This document shows, in pieces, positions 53,842 through 63,285 of a stretch of 64,000 bases of DNA. The stretch lies in the NCBI GenBank assembly GCA_947492995.1, contig CANLOU010000001.1, forward strand, positions 1,063,001 through 1,127,000, written 5' to 3'. Numbering within the stretch: the stretch's first letter is position 1; every line of letters begins with the position of its first letter. The position numbers and the translations under genes are program-made. The notes beneath the pieces are model-generated. The model saw nothing but the letters and a program-made list of their open reading frames with translations. It was not told the origin of the DNA and searched no databases. The stretch comes from an uncultured Litoreibacter sp. (GTDB taxonomy: Bacteria; Pseudomonadota; Alphaproteobacteria; Rhodobacterales; Rhodobacteraceae).

Positions 53842-53866
53842 GAGGATATTTTCGGAACATGGGAAG
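53842..53866 (+). repeat. Dispersed intergenic element, copy 7
   Basis: GAGGATATTTTCGGAACATG followed by GGAAG, preceded by CCCCTA and the hairpin at 53806-53822. Between the convergent DUF2853 and EVE genes. Confidence 0.6.
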
Positions 53867-53869
53867 CGC

Positions 53870-54283
53870 TTAGAGGCCGCCCATTTTCAGGATGAGATCC
53901 CATTCATCTGATGTGACGGGCTGCACCGACAGGCGGGAGTTTTTGACGAGCACCATGTCGGCGAGCCGTTCCTCGGCTTTGATCTGATCGAGATGAACCG
54001 GGGATTTCAGCGGTGTGACCGCCTTGATGTCGACGCAGTCCCAGCGGTCATCATCGGTTGTGCTGTCGGGATGCGCCTCGGCGATGACCTCGACCAGCCC
54101 TACGATTTCGCGGTCTTTCTGGGAATGGTAGAAGAACCCCTGATCGCCGATTTTCATGTCGCGCATGAAATTGCGGGCCTGATAGTTGCGCACCCCGTCC
54201 CATTCTTCGCCTGCGTCACCCTTGGCGACCTGCTGGTCCCAGGACCATGTGGATGTTTCGGATTTGAAGAGCCAGTAAGCCAC
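53870..54283 (-). CDS. EVE domain protein
   Basis: 137 residues beginning MAYWLFKSETSTWSWDQQVAKGD, the standard EVE start. Conserved blocks are GVRNYQARNFMRDMKIGDQGFFYHSQ and, near the end, NSRLSVQPVTSDEWDLI. EVE/PUA-fold proteins bind modified bases in DNA or RNA. It lies 3 bp after gpsA on the same strand. GTG start. Confidence 0.93.
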   Translation of the reverse strand: MAYWLFKSETSTWSWDQQVAKGDAGEEWDGVRNYQARNFMRDMKIGDQGFFYHSQKDREIVGLVEVIAEAHPDSTTDDDRWDCVDIKAVTPLKSPVHLDQIKAEERLADMVLVKNSRLSVQPVTSDEWDLILKMGGL

Positions 54284-54286
54284 GGA

Positions 54287-55231
54287 TCAGTTCTCCTGTT
54301 CTGATTTGAGTGGGCGCGACAGCAGGGCATCAAGAGCCTCGGACAGCGTCAGCTTATCTGCGACGATGCCTGCGACGACTTTGGTGATGGGCATGTCGAT
54401 CCCGTGTTTGTCTGCGAGGGCCAGCGTGGCCTGAGCCGTGGCGCGGCCCTCGACGGTTTTTCCCTCTGGCGGGGTTTGATTGGCACCCAGCGCGAAGCCG
54501 AAACTGTAATTGCGCGACTGGGCGGAGGTGCAGGTGAGCGCCAGATCACCAAACCCTGCGAGACCTTGCAGCGTTTCCGGCCTGGCACCCAATGCCAGCG
54601 CAAGCCGGTTGGTTTCAGCCATGCCGCGCGTCATCAAGGCGGCGCGGGCGCTTTCGCCAAGGCCTGCGCCCATGCAGATGCCACAGGCGATGGCGATGAC
54701 GTTTTTGAGCGCGCCGCCGAGCTCTGCGCCGATGGGATCATCGGCCAGGTACATGCGCAACGTGTCGGAGGAGAGGGCCTGTTGCAGCGTCGCCCCCATG
54801 CCCGGGTCTGCGCAGGCGAGCGTCAGCGCGGTTGGTTTGCCTTGGGAAATATCGGTGGCAAAGCTGGGGCCGGTGAGGATTGCCGAGGGGCAATCCAGCT
54901 TTTCGGCCATGACATCCGTTGGACCACGGGCCGTGGCCAGCTCAATGCCCTTGCAGCAAGCGATTGCTGCCTTTGGCGTGCCTTTGAGCGTATCGAGATA
55001 GCCGGACATGGCTTGCATCGGGATTGCGAGCAGCAAGATGTCGTCGGCCCCGATTGTCGGTTTGGGATCAAGGGTCAGGCGGCCGGGCAGCACCACATCA
55101 GGGAGGCGGGGGCTGCGCCGCGTCGCGATGATCTGGTCCATATTGCGGGCCGTCAGCACAAGGGGGCGTTCGATAGCGATTGCCAAGGCGGTCCCGAAGG
55201 CCCCGGCGCCGGCGACGATGATCTTGCTCAT
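54287..55231 (-). CDS. gpsA: NAD(P)H-dependent glycerol-3-phosphate dehydrogenase
   Basis: 314 residues. Dinucleotide motif [20 protein letters not shown], catalytic-region blocks [33 protein letters not shown] and [27 protein letters not shown]. It makes sn-glycerol-3-phosphate from dihydroxyacetone phosphate for phospholipid synthesis. Its ATG overlaps the tsaD stop by 4 bp, a conserved tsaD-gpsA order. Confidence 0.96.
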   Translation of the reverse strand: MSKIIVAGAGAFGTALAIAIERPLVLTARNMDQIIATRRSPRLPDVVLPGRLTLDPKPTIGADDILLLAIPMQAMSGYLDTLKGTPKAAIACCKGIELATARGPTDVMAEKLDCPSAILTGPSFATDISQGKPTALTLACADPGMGATLQQALSSDTLRMYLADDPIGAELGGALKNVIAIACGICMGAGLGESARAALMTRGMAETNRLALALGARPETLQGLAGFGDLALTCTSAQSRNYSFGFALGANQTPPEGKTVEGRATAQATLALADKHGIDMPITKVVAGIVADKLTLSEALDALLSRPLKSEQEN

Positions 55232-56322
55232 GCTTTGGCTCCCTTCTTGCCCGATCCAAGCATGGGTGTGGCCGTGTCGTCCAGAGGCCAGCGCGGGCGG
55301 GCGGCAAGCGTCATGTCATCGGTGAGGCCGAGGCGGAAGCGCTCGATCCCCGCCCATGCGATCATCGCCGCGTTGTCGGTGCAAAGCGCCATCGGGGGGG
55401 CGATGAAGCTGACGCAGGCCTCTTGAGCAACGGCTTCGAGCGCGGCGCGAATGGTTTTGTTGGCGGCAACACCGCCTGCAACGGCGATGGCCGGGACCTT
55501 CGAGCTGCCCAAGGCGCGACGGGTTTTGGTAGCCAAAACGTCCGCCACGGCGTCCTGAAAGCCTGCTGAAAGATCGTTTTGATCCTTTTTGTATAGCCCG
55601 CCTTGCTGCGCCACCAAGGCATCGCGCGCGCGCAAAGTCGCGGTCTTGAGGCCCGAGAAAGACATGTCGCAATCGTCGCGGTCGCGCAGCGGGCGGGGCA
55701 GGGTGAAGCGGCCTGCATCACCCTTGAGGGCGGCTTGTTCAATGCTGGGGCCGCCGGGTTGGGGCAGGCCAAGCAGCTTGGCGACCTTGTCAAACGCCTC
55801 GCCGGGGGCGTCGTCGATAGTGCCGCCGAGGCGGGTAAATTTGGTGGGGCCATGCGCCACAAGAAACTGACAATGCCCGCCCGACACCAGCAACATCAAA
55901 TAGGGGAAGTCCAAGCCATCCGTCAGGCGTGGCGTAAGCGCGTGGCCTGCCAAATGATTGACACCGATCAAGGGCTTGCCGCTTCCGGCGGCCAGACCCT
56001 TTGCGCACATGACACCTGACATTACCCCGCCGATCAGGCCGGGGCCTGCGGTGACGGCGATGGCGTCCATGTCTTGCAGGGTGAGCTTGGCGTTGGCCAA
56101 GGCGGCCTCGACCATGTGATCGAGCTTTTCGGCATGGGCGCGGGCCGCGATTTCGGGAACGACCCCGCCGAAATTGGCGTGCAGGTCGGTTTGGCCGAAG
56201 ACCTCGGAGGACAGGATTTCCGCGGGCTGCCCTTGCACGGACCGCACCACCGCCGCAGCGGTGTCGTCGCAGCTGCTTTCAATGCCAAGGATGGTGAGCG
56301 ATGGGGCCAAGGAGCTGTCCAT
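55228..56322 (-). CDS. tsaD: tRNA t6A37 threonylcarbamoyltransferase TsaD
   Basis: 364 residues. Family blocks: [15 protein letters not shown] at the start, the metal-site motif [24 protein letters not shown] and [10 protein letters not shown]. With TsaB, TsaE and TsaC it forms t6A37 in tRNA; tsaE lies at 43 kb. The ATG chosen begins [21 protein letters not shown], close to the usual start; a longer reading covers the divergent hemD promoter. Confidence 0.97.
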   Translation of the reverse strand: MDSSLAPSLTILGIESSCDDTAAAVVRSVQGQPAEILSSEVFGQTDLHANFGGVVPEIAARAHAEKLDHMVEAALANAKLTLQDMDAIAVTAGPGLIGGVMSGVMCAKGLAAGSGKPLIGVNHLAGHALTPRLTDGLDFPYLMLLVSGGHCQFLVAHGPTKFTRLGGTIDDAPGEAFDKVAKLLGLPQPGGPSIEQAALKGDAGRFTLPRPLRDRDDCDMSFSGLKTATLRARDALVAQQGGLYKKDQNDLSAGFQDAVADVLATKTRRALGSSKVPAIAVAGGVAANKTIRAALEAVAQEACVSFIAPPMALCTDNAAMIAWAGIERFRLGLTDDMTLAARPRWPLDDTATPMLGSGKKGAKA

Positions 56323-56359
56323 GATTGCAAGTGTATAGGGGGCGAGGTAACACCAGCGC

Positions 56360-57076
56360 ATGCCCCTTTCAATGCCGACCAGCACACCCGTCTATGCGCT
56401 TGTGACCCGCCCGAAGGCGCAGGCGGATGCCTTTGGGGCGCTGCTTGACGCGCGGTTTGGCGCGGCGGTGCGCGTTGTGATCTCTCCGTTGATGGAGATT
56501 GTGCCATTGCCGGTTGAAGTTGATTTTGACGCATTTGATGCGGTGGTCTTTACGTCGCAGAACGGGGTGGCTGCCTACGCCGCGTTGCAGGGGCCGCGGG
56601 GAAAGCGCGCCTATTGCGTGGGTGACCGCACGGCCGATGCCGCCCGCGCCATTGGCTTGGACGCGGTGTCTGCCAATGGGGACGTGTCTGCGCTGAACGC
56701 CTTGTTGGCGGGCAAGACCGACGCGGAAAACATGCTTCATCTCAGCGGCAAACACGTCGCAGGCAAGGTCGCGGGCAATGTCACCCGTCTGGTGGCCTAT
56801 GAGCAAAGCCCGCTTGAGCTGTCTGCCGACGCGAAGCAGCTGTTGGCCAAACCGGTCGACATCGTCGTGACGCATTTCTCGCCCAATTCCGTGCGTTGGT
56901 TCGAGGCGCAATTGCCCGCCGATTTTCAGGCCAGATTGTATGCGGTTTGCATGAGCAAGGCCGTGGGCGAGGCGGCGTCCTTGTCGCATTACAGGAATGT
57001 TCGTTTCACGGGGCCGCCGACCGTCAACGGCATGTTGGACAAAATGTCCGACTTCTTCCCCCTTCGACCAGCTTGA
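56360..57076 (+). CDS. hemD: Uroporphyrinogen-III synthase
   Basis: 238 residues of the poorly conserved HemD fold: [24 protein letters not shown] at the N-terminus, [15 protein letters not shown] in the first lobe and [19 protein letters not shown] in the second. It closes hydroxymethylbilane to uroporphyrinogen III in tetrapyrrole synthesis. The position directly before mitofilin and hemY genes, divergent from tsaD, is the conserved alphaproteobacterial order. The start could be the second Met (56372). Confidence 0.85.
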   Translation: MPLSMPTSTPVYALVTRPKAQADAFGALLDARFGAAVRVVISPLMEIVPLPVEVDFDAFDAVVFTSQNGVAAYAALQGPRGKRAYCVGDRTADAARAIGLDAVSANGDVSALNALLAGKTDAENMLHLSGKHVAGKVAGNVTRLVAYEQSPLELSADAKQLLAKPVDIVVTHFSPNSVRWFEAQLPADFQARLYAVCMSKAVGEAASLSHYRNVRFTGPPTVNGMLDKMSDFFPLRPA

Positions 57077-57150
57077 GGCTTACCGAATTTCCGGGCTATG
57101 TTGATCCGTGGCAATAATTTCTGCGACTCGCCGCACCATGATTTTAGAGG

Positions 57151-58386
57151 ATGCCTGCCTTGGTCAAAACTCCTAAGACGCCGCCGCGCAAGAAGCGCGC
57201 ACCTTCAAAGCCGAAGAAGGACGTGGTTGACGCGGAAGTTGTTTCTGAGGACCCCGTCGTGGCGGAAGACGCCGTAGTTGACGATGTAGCGGCGTCCTCG
57301 GACAGCCCGGTTGATACCAATGCGACGCCTGAGGCGGATGAGAAAGCTGGTGGCGATGCCCCAGAGGACACCCCCGCTGGCGATGAAGCCTCCTCCGATG
57401 CGCCGGAGCAAAAGCCTTCCGCTTATATGGCCGACCCCTCGCAGTCTTCGGGGTTGTTCCCGTCGGTGTTGGGAGGGGTCATCGCAGGCGCGATTGGATT
57501 TGGTGCCGCAATGCTGATTTTCCCTGACGGCTGGCGCGAGAAAGACGACAGCGTCGTGACCAAGCTGCAGGACGGATTGGCCGCGCAGGAGGATAACCTA
57601 AGCGCGCTGGCCGGGCAGGTCACCGATCTGGGTGACAAGTTCGAAGCCGACTTGAGCGCCGTGAAAGACCAAGTGGCCGAACGGACGGGCGCCGTGACGG
57701 AATTGCGCGACCGGTTGGAAAATTTGACCAAAGGCGACGGGTCAGTGGCCTTGCCGGAAGACGTGCAGCTTTTGCTGAACGCCCAGAAGGAACAGATCTC
57801 TGCCTTGTCGGCAGACGTTGCCGAGATGGCGGCAAATGCCAAAGCGCAAATGGAAGCTGCGTTGGCGCAGGAAGAAACGGCTGAGCAAGCCGAGGCGCGC
57901 GTGAAGGCCCGCGGCGCGATGCAGACAATTCGGCTGGCCTTGGTCAGCGGCGACCCTTTCGAAGATGCGCTGGTTGACGTGGCCCCCGCAGTTGACGTGC
58001 CCGACGGGCTTCAAGCGGTCGCGGCGGACGGTGTCCCCACAGCGGCTGAGCTGCAAAGTGAATTTCCGGCGGCCGCCCGCAAGGCCTTGTCCGTGGCGGT
58101 GCGGGAAGAGGCGGGCGATGACACCCAAAGCCGGTTCCAGCTGTTCTTGAAGGACCAACTGGGCGCCCGCTCACTGACCCCGCAAGAGGGTGACAGCGGC
58201 GACGCGATCCTTTCGCGGGCGGAAGCCGCGGTGAAGGCCGAAGACCTGGCGGTGGCCCTGAACGAGATAGAGGCGCTGCCTGAACCGGCGCTGGCGGAGC
58301 TTGCGGACTGGCAGGCCAAAGCGCAGGCGCGGCTTGCGGCTGTGGATGGATTTGAGGCGGTCTCTGACGCGCTGAACGGGAATTAG
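57151..58386 (+). CDS. Alphaproteobacterial mitofilin (Mic60-like, HemX-position protein)
   Basis: 411 residues. An acidic, Ala/Pro/Asp-rich cytoplasmic tail (about 1-95) precedes one membrane helix (about 103-128, SVLGGVIAGAIGFGAAMLIF), a coiled coil (about 135-260) and a C-terminal mitofilin domain. Family knowledge: the alphaproteobacterial homologue of Mic60 shapes intracytoplasmic membranes and lies next to hem genes. Here it sits between hemD and hemY. The sequence is low in complexity at the N-terminus, so exact domain limits are approximate. Confidence 0.82.
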   Translation: MPALVKTPKTPPRKKRAPSKPKKDVVDAEVVSEDPVVAEDAVVDDVAASSDSPVDTNATPEADEKAGGDAPEDTPAGDEASSDAPEQKPSAYMADPSQSSGLFPSVLGGVIAGAIGFGAAMLIFPDGWREKDDSVVTKLQDGLAAQEDNLSALAGQVTDLGDKFEADLSAVKDQVAERTGAVTELRDRLENLTKGDGSVALPEDVQLLLNAQKEQISALSADVAEMAANAKAQMEAALAQEETAEQAEARVKARGAMQTIRLALVSGDPFEDALVDVAPAVDVPDGLQAVAADGVPTAAELQSEFPAAARKALSVAVREEAGDDTQSRFQLFLKDQLGARSLTPQEGDSGDAILSRAEAAVKAEDLAVALNEIEALPEPALAELADWQAKAQARLAAVDGFEAVSDALNGN

Positions 58387-58397
58387 GAATAGACGTT

Positions 58398-59879
58398 ATG
58401 GTATGGTCACTGGTCAAAATTCTGATTTTCGTCGCTGCCGTCATCGCAGTGACCCTGGGTGTGTCGCAACTGCTGGAAACCAGCGGCGAGGTGCGCATCG
58501 CGGTCGCCAATCAGGAATACACGTTGACCCCGCTGGTGGCGCTGGTCGGCATCGTGGTGCTTTTGTTCGCCTTCTGGGTGACGTTGAAATTGTTGAACCT
58601 GCTGGTTGCGATTTTCCGGTTCCTCAATGGCGACGAAACCGCCATTTCGCGCTACTTTGACCGGTCGCGCGAGCGGAAGGGGTTCGAGGCTTTGGCCGAC
58701 GGTCTGATGGCGCTCGCCTCGGGGGAGGGACGCACGGCGATGGCGAAGGCCGCGAAGGCCGAAAAATATTTGAAGCGCCCCGAGCTGACCAATCTGATTA
58801 CGGCGCAAGCTGCGGAACAGTCCGGCGACACCCGCAAGGCGCAGGAAGTCTACAAACGCCTGTTGACCGACGAGCGCACCCGCTTTGTGGGCGTGCGCGG
58901 CATTATGAAACAGAAGCTGTCGGAGGGCGACACCGACACTGCGCTGAAGCTGGCCGAAAAAGCCTTTGCCCTGAAGCCGAAACATGAAGAAACGCAGGAC
59001 GTTTTGCTGAAATTGCAGGCCGGGTCCGAGGACTGGTCGGGCGCGCGCAAGACGCTGAATGCCAAGCTGAAGCATGGCAGCCTGCCGCGTGACGTCCACA
59101 AACGCCGCGACGCGGTGCTGGCGCTGTCGGAAGCCAAAGAGATCGTTGAAGACGGCAACACCATCGAGGCGCGAGAGGCCGCGATCGAAGCCAACCGCCT
59201 GTCGCCGGACCTTATCCCGGCAGCGATCATGGCGGCGCGCACCTATATCGACCAAGGCAAGAAACGCTATGCCAGCCGCGTCCTGAAAAAAGCCTGGGAT
59301 GTGCAGCCGCACCCCGAACTGGCAGCGACCTATGCAGAGGTGGAGCCCGAGGAGACGCCCCAAGCCCGGATCAAACGCTTCAAAACGCTGATTAAGGCAT
59401 CTGCGGACCACGCTGAAAGCAAAATGCTGATGGCAGAATTGAATATCGCGGCTGAAGATTTCCCCGAGGCCCGCCGGGCGTTGGGTGGTCTGATCGAAAC
59501 CGACCCAACCGCGCGTTCCTTGACAATCATGGCCGCCATTGAACGCGGCGAGGGGTCTGACGACGCGGTCGTGCGTGCATGGCTGACAAAGGCGCTGAGC
59601 GCGTCTCGTGGGCCGCAATGGGTTTGCGAAAACTGCAGCCAGGTCCATGGGACATGGGAGCCGGTCTGTAACAATTGCCAGAGCTTTGACACGCTCAGCT
59701 GGAAAGAGGCCCCGAAATCCGAGGTTGTTCCAGCTTCGGGCGCTGACATGTTGCCGCTTATCGTTGGCGCGCTTGAAGACAAGTCGGACGAGGTCGAAGT
59801 CGTGGAAGAGCACGTGGTCGAGGTCATTTCCGCCGACGTGGTCGATGCAGAAGACGCGGGCTCAGAGCCAACAAAGTAA
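58398..59879 (+). CDS. hemY: HemY-type TPR protein with C-terminal zinc ribbon
   Basis: 493 residues. Two membrane helices (about 5-24 and 43-65) precede a HemY_N segment and a TPR array (about 120-390). A C-terminal metal-binding motif CENCSQVHGTWEPVCNNC (CxxC, CxxC) follows, like the rubredoxin-type ending of LapB/YciM. Classic E. coli HemY lacks this ribbon. The role in haem synthesis is by position; the ribbon hints at a partner-binding or LapB-like quality-control task. It starts 11 bp after the mitofilin gene. Confidence 0.85.
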   Translation: MVWSLVKILIFVAAVIAVTLGVSQLLETSGEVRIAVANQEYTLTPLVALVGIVVLLFAFWVTLKLLNLLVAIFRFLNGDETAISRYFDRSRERKGFEALADGLMALASGEGRTAMAKAAKAEKYLKRPELTNLITAQAAEQSGDTRKAQEVYKRLLTDERTRFVGVRGIMKQKLSEGDTDTALKLAEKAFALKPKHEETQDVLLKLQAGSEDWSGARKTLNAKLKHGSLPRDVHKRRDAVLALSEAKEIVEDGNTIEAREAAIEANRLSPDLIPAAIMAARTYIDQGKKRYASRVLKKAWDVQPHPELAATYAEVEPEETPQARIKRFKTLIKASADHAESKMLMAELNIAAEDFPEARRALGGLIETDPTARSLTIMAAIERGEGSDDAVVRAWLTKALSASRGPQWVCENCSQVHGTWEPVCNNCQSFDTLSWKEAPKSEVVPASGADMLPLIVGALEDKSDEVEVVEEHVVEVISADVVDAEDAGSEPTK

Positions 59880-60213
59880 AGCGCTCCGCGCGACTTAGAC
59901 CCCCTTTATTTCTAAGGCTTTGCGCGGCTGTACCACAGTTATGTGCGGCTGTTGGATTGGTGCAGAATGATCTGCGTTTTGGCAGTCGTGGTTTGCGTGC
60001 TTTTGGACTTAACCACCTATGGCGCAGGCCTTCTTCGGTGTCGAAATTTGGGTCTGCACAGTTGACTCAACGCCAATCCCGCTCAATGCTTCCCTCATAC
60101 AGACGTACTTTTGGGGGGGCTCATGCCGCTGCTGCACTGTCATGCAGCGGTTACTTTCTGCCCTTTATAACAACTTTTGTGACCACTCAGTGATCCTTAG
60201 AAAGGGGCATACT
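59880..60213. other. Non-coding spacer upstream of ugp
   Basis: 334 bp without a convincing gene. The 3' part holds a Pho-box-like site and -10 hexamer for ugpB (separate entry) and the hairpin CCGCTGC / GCAGCGG at 60126-60150. The 5' part shows nothing recognisable. Confidence 0.5.
60137..60171 (+). promoter_or_regulatory. Pho-box-like promoter of ugpBAEC
   Basis: CTGTCAT-GCAG-CGGTTAC (60137-60154) matches one PhoB half-site fully and the second in 4 of 7 bases, with the normal 4-bp spacing. A -10 hexamer TATAAC (60166-60171) starts 11 bp later, the layout of PhoB-activated promoters. In E. coli ugp is a pho-regulon operon. The same bases can also form a hairpin. Confidence 0.5.
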
Positions 60214-61497
60214 ATGAAGTTCTTAAGCATGATGACGGCCGGACTCGTGACCGTCGCAGCGCCAGTGTCGGCTGCCACCGACATTCAGTTCTGGCACGCA
60301 ATGGGCGGGCGCTTGGGCGAGGTCGTCGAAGAGATCGCCGCCAAGTACAATGCCAGCCAAGACACCTACAACCTGGTCCCGACCTACAAAGGCGGCTACG
60401 AGGACACGATGACCGCAGGCATCGCGGCCTTCCGCGCCAAGCAGCAGCCAAACATCATCCAGATCTTTGACGCCGGGGCCGCAACCATCATCAACGCCAA
60501 GGGCGCGACCATCCCGGTGGCCGAGCTGATGTCGGACTTCAACGCCGAGGACTACATCGAAGGCGTGCGCAACTTCTACGCGGACAGCGATGGCAACATG
60601 ATAGGCATGCCGTTCAACTCGTCCACGCCGCTGCTGTATTACAACAAGGACATTCTGGCGAAAGCTGGCATCGAAGGCCCGCCTGCCACATGGGAAGAGT
60701 TCGAGGCTATGGCTCCCGCCATCAAAGAGGCCGGCTACCAAGCGCTTGCGCAAAGCCATAGCCCCTGGATTTTCTCCGAAAACTTCCACTCGCGCCACAA
60801 CCTGCAGCTGGCCACCGGCAACAACGGCTATGACAGCACCGACGTGGAAATTCTCTACAATAACGACCACATGAAAATGCACTGGACCAAGGTCAAGGAA
60901 TGGCTGGATGCCGACTATTACGGCTTCTACGGCCGCGGCTGGGGCGACAACCAAGACGCGTTTGTGCAGCAGAAAACAGCGATGTGGCTGGGGTCTTCGG
61001 GCTCTTTCGGCGGGCTGGCGAGCTCGGCTGAGTTCGAGTTTGGGGCCGCGGAACTGCCATACTGGAAATCCATCACCGACGAGCCTTACGGCACTTTCAT
61101 CGGCGGCGCGGCTTTGTTTGCGATGGCCGGCAAGCCTGATGAGGAAAACGCAGGCGTTGCGGACTTCATGGAGTTCCTGACATCTGCCGAGATGCAGTAT
61201 TTCTGGCACAAGGAAACCGGCTACGTCCCGATCACCAACGCGGCCTATGAGCTGGCCAAATCGGACGGCTACTATGAAAGCACACCGGACGCCGAAGTGG
61301 GCATCACCCAGCTGACCCAGCGCGCCGGCGAGTGGACCAAAGGCTACCGCCTTGGCTTCTACGTGCAAATCCGCGAGGCGATGTACAAGCAATATGACAA
61401 CATCTTCTCCGGGTCTTCTTCGGTTGAGGACGCGTTTGTTGCGATGGAAGAAGAGAGCAACGCGCTGCTCGACCGTTTCGACGCCTCGATGAACTAA
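60214..61497 (+). CDS. ugpB: Glycerol-3-phosphate ABC transporter substrate-binding protein UgpB
   Basis: 427 residues. The signal peptide MKFLSMMTAGLVTVAAPVSAA is followed by the UgpB pattern DIQFWHAMGGRLGEVVEEIAAKYN, then YKGGYEDTMTAGIAAFRAKQQPNIIQIFDAG. It binds sn-glycerol-3-phosphate and glycerophosphodiesters in the periplasm. The ATG behind AAAGGGG is used; a longer reading runs over the promoter. A stable hairpin lies between it and ugpA. Confidence 0.94.
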   Translation: MKFLSMMTAGLVTVAAPVSAATDIQFWHAMGGRLGEVVEEIAAKYNASQDTYNLVPTYKGGYEDTMTAGIAAFRAKQQPNIIQIFDAGAATIINAKGATIPVAELMSDFNAEDYIEGVRNFYADSDGNMIGMPFNSSTPLLYYNKDILAKAGIEGPPATWEEFEAMAPAIKEAGYQALAQSHSPWIFSENFHSRHNLQLATGNNGYDSTDVEILYNNDHMKMHWTKVKEWLDADYYGFYGRGWGDNQDAFVQQKTAMWLGSSGSFGGLASSAEFEFGAAELPYWKSITDEPYGTFIGGAALFAMAGKPDEENAGVADFMEFLTSAEMQYFWHKETGYVPITNAAYELAKSDGYYESTPDAEVGITQLTQRAGEWTKGYRLGFYVQIREAMYKQYDNIFSGSSSVEDAFVAMEEESNALLDRFDASMN

Positions 61498-61503
61498 GCC
61501 CTT

Positions 61504-61534
61504 TGCGGCCAGCGGGATTGCACTGCTGGCCGCA
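61504..61534 (+). promoter_or_regulatory. Intercistronic hairpin between ugpB and ugpA
   Basis: TGCGGCCAGC, 11-nt loop, GCTGGCCGCA: a perfect 10-bp stem without a T-run. Such hairpins after a binding-protein gene stabilise the upstream message and reduce read-through, raising the amount of binding protein over permease. Confidence 0.65.
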
Positions 61535-61561
61535 CCCTCAAGACCCTGAAGGCTACCTGAA

Positions 61562-62440
61562 ATGAAGCGCGTTCAATTCGAACACAGCCCCATCCCCTAT
61601 TTGTTTGTGGCCCCGCAGATCATCATCATTGTGGTGTTCTTCCTGTGGCCCGCCGCCCAAGCGGTCTACCAATCCTTCCTGCTGGAGGACGCCTTTGGCC
61701 TGTCCTCGCAGTTTGTTTGGTTCCGCAACTATTCCGACACCATCTTCTCCGCCGCATGGCTGCAGGCGTTCTGGTTCACCATCATATTCTCCACCCTTGT
61801 CACGGCCCTGTCGCTGGGGCTGGCGCTGTTGTTGGCGGTCAAAGCCAACGAGGTGATCCAAGGCGCGAGCACCTACAAAACGCTGCTGATGTGGGCCTAC
61901 GCCATCGCGCCGCCTGTCGCCGGGCTCATGGGCAACCTGATGTTCAACCCGCTGATCGGGGACCTGTACGGGTTCATGAACGCGGTGGGCTTCGATTTTG
62001 ACCACAAGCTGGACCCCTATGACGCGGGGTTCGTGGTGGTTCTGATCTCCGTTTGGAAGCAGGTTAGCGTCAACTTCATCTTCTTTTTGTCGGGGCTGCA
62101 GGGCATCCCCAAATCGGTGAACGAGGCGGCCTTGATGGACTGCAAAAGCCCGACGCGGCGGTTCTGGACCATCACCTTCCCGCTGCTGGCACCCACCACC
62201 TTCTTTCTGATGGTCATCAACATCACCTACGCCTTCTTTGAAACCTTCGGCATCATCGACACCACCACCCAAGGGGCGCCGGGCGGCGCAACGACCACGC
62301 TGGTGTTCAAGGTGTTCCAAGACGGATTCAGGGGGGCCGACATTGGCGGGTCCTCGGCGCAGTCGGTGGTGTTGATGCTGCTGGTTCTGGCGCTGACGGT
62401 GATCCAATTCCGGTTCATTGAGAAGAAGGTGCATTACTGA
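61562..62440 (+). CDS. ugpA: Glycerol-3-phosphate ABC transporter permease UgpA
   Basis: 292 residues, six membrane helices, the first from about 12-34 (PYLFVAPQIIIIVVFFLWPA). The permease EAA loop reads NEAALMDCKSPTRRFWTITFPLLAP and contacts the ATPase. It belongs to the MalF-type binding-protein-dependent permeases. Its stop overlaps the ugpE ATG by one base. Confidence 0.94.
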   Translation: MKRVQFEHSPIPYLFVAPQIIIIVVFFLWPAAQAVYQSFLLEDAFGLSSQFVWFRNYSDTIFSAAWLQAFWFTIIFSTLVTALSLGLALLLAVKANEVIQGASTYKTLLMWAYAIAPPVAGLMGNLMFNPLIGDLYGFMNAVGFDFDHKLDPYDAGFVVVLISVWKQVSVNFIFFLSGLQGIPKSVNEAALMDCKSPTRRFWTITFPLLAPTTFFLMVINITYAFFETFGIIDTTTQGAPGGATTTLVFKVFQDGFRGADIGGSSAQSVVLMLLVLALTVIQFRFIEKKVHY

Positions 62441-63285
62441 TGAACCGGTCTGCCATCTCCACCCATATCATTCTGATCTGCGGCGCATTGTTCATGACAC
62501 TGCCGGTTTGGGTGGCCTTTGCCACCTCGACCCACGCGCCCGAAACCATCCTGCGCGAAGGGCTACAGATCTGGCCCGGCGGACATTTCCTTGAGACCTA
62601 TAACGAGGTGCTGTTCGTCGAAGGCGGCGTGATGAAGAAGGTCACTGCCACCGCGATGCTGAAGAACAGCCTGATCCTTGGCGTGGGCTTTGCCGTGGGC
62701 AAGGTCATCATCTCGATGCTGGCAGCCTACGCGATTGTGTATTTCCGGTTCCGGCTGGCCGTGCCGCTGTTCTGGGTCATCTTCATGACCCTGCTGCTGC
62801 CATTGGAGGTGCGGATCATCCCGTCCTACAAAGTGGTGGCGGATCTGGGGATGCTGGACACCCATGCGGGGCTTATCATCCCGTTGATCGCGTCCGCGAC
62901 GGGCACGTTCTTCTTCCGGCAATTCTTCCGCTCGGTTCCCGATGAATTGCTGGAGGCCGCAAGGCTCGACGGGGCGACAGCTTGGGGGTTCTTCATCGAC
63001 ATCCTCGTGCCGCTGTCCAAAACCATGATCGCCGCGATCCTGATTATCATGTTCGTGGTGGGCTGGAACCAGTACCTGTGGCCGCTGATTATGACCACCA
63101 AGGAAGAGAACTACACCTTGGTGATCGGCATCAAACAAATCTACCAAGTGCTGAACGAAGGCGGCGAGCTCCCGCAATTCCAAAAGGCCTTTGCGCTGAC
63201 CATTCTGGCGACCCTGCCCCCGGTACTGGTCGTGCTGATCTTCCAAAACTGGTTCGTTAAGGGCCTCGTAGAAAGCGAGAAATAA
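62440..63285 (+). CDS. ugpE: Glycerol-3-phosphate ABC transporter permease UgpE
   Basis: 281 residues of the MalG-type permease family. Six helices; the EAA loop is [52 protein letters not shown] is a UgpE landmark. It forms the channel with UgpA. The stop codon overlaps the ugpC ATG by one base. Confidence 0.95.
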   Translation: MNRSAISTHIILICGALFMTLPVWVAFATSTHAPETILREGLQIWPGGHFLETYNEVLFVEGGVMKKVTATAMLKNSLILGVGFAVGKVIISMLAAYAIVYFRFRLAVPLFWVIFMTLLLPLEVRIIPSYKVVADLGMLDTHAGLIIPLIASATGTFFFRQFFRSVPDELLEAARLDGATAWGFFIDILVPLSKTMIAAILIIMFVVGWNQYLWPLIMTTKEENYTLVIGIKQIYQVLNEGGELPQFQKAFALTILATLPPVLVVLIFQNWFVKGLVESEK

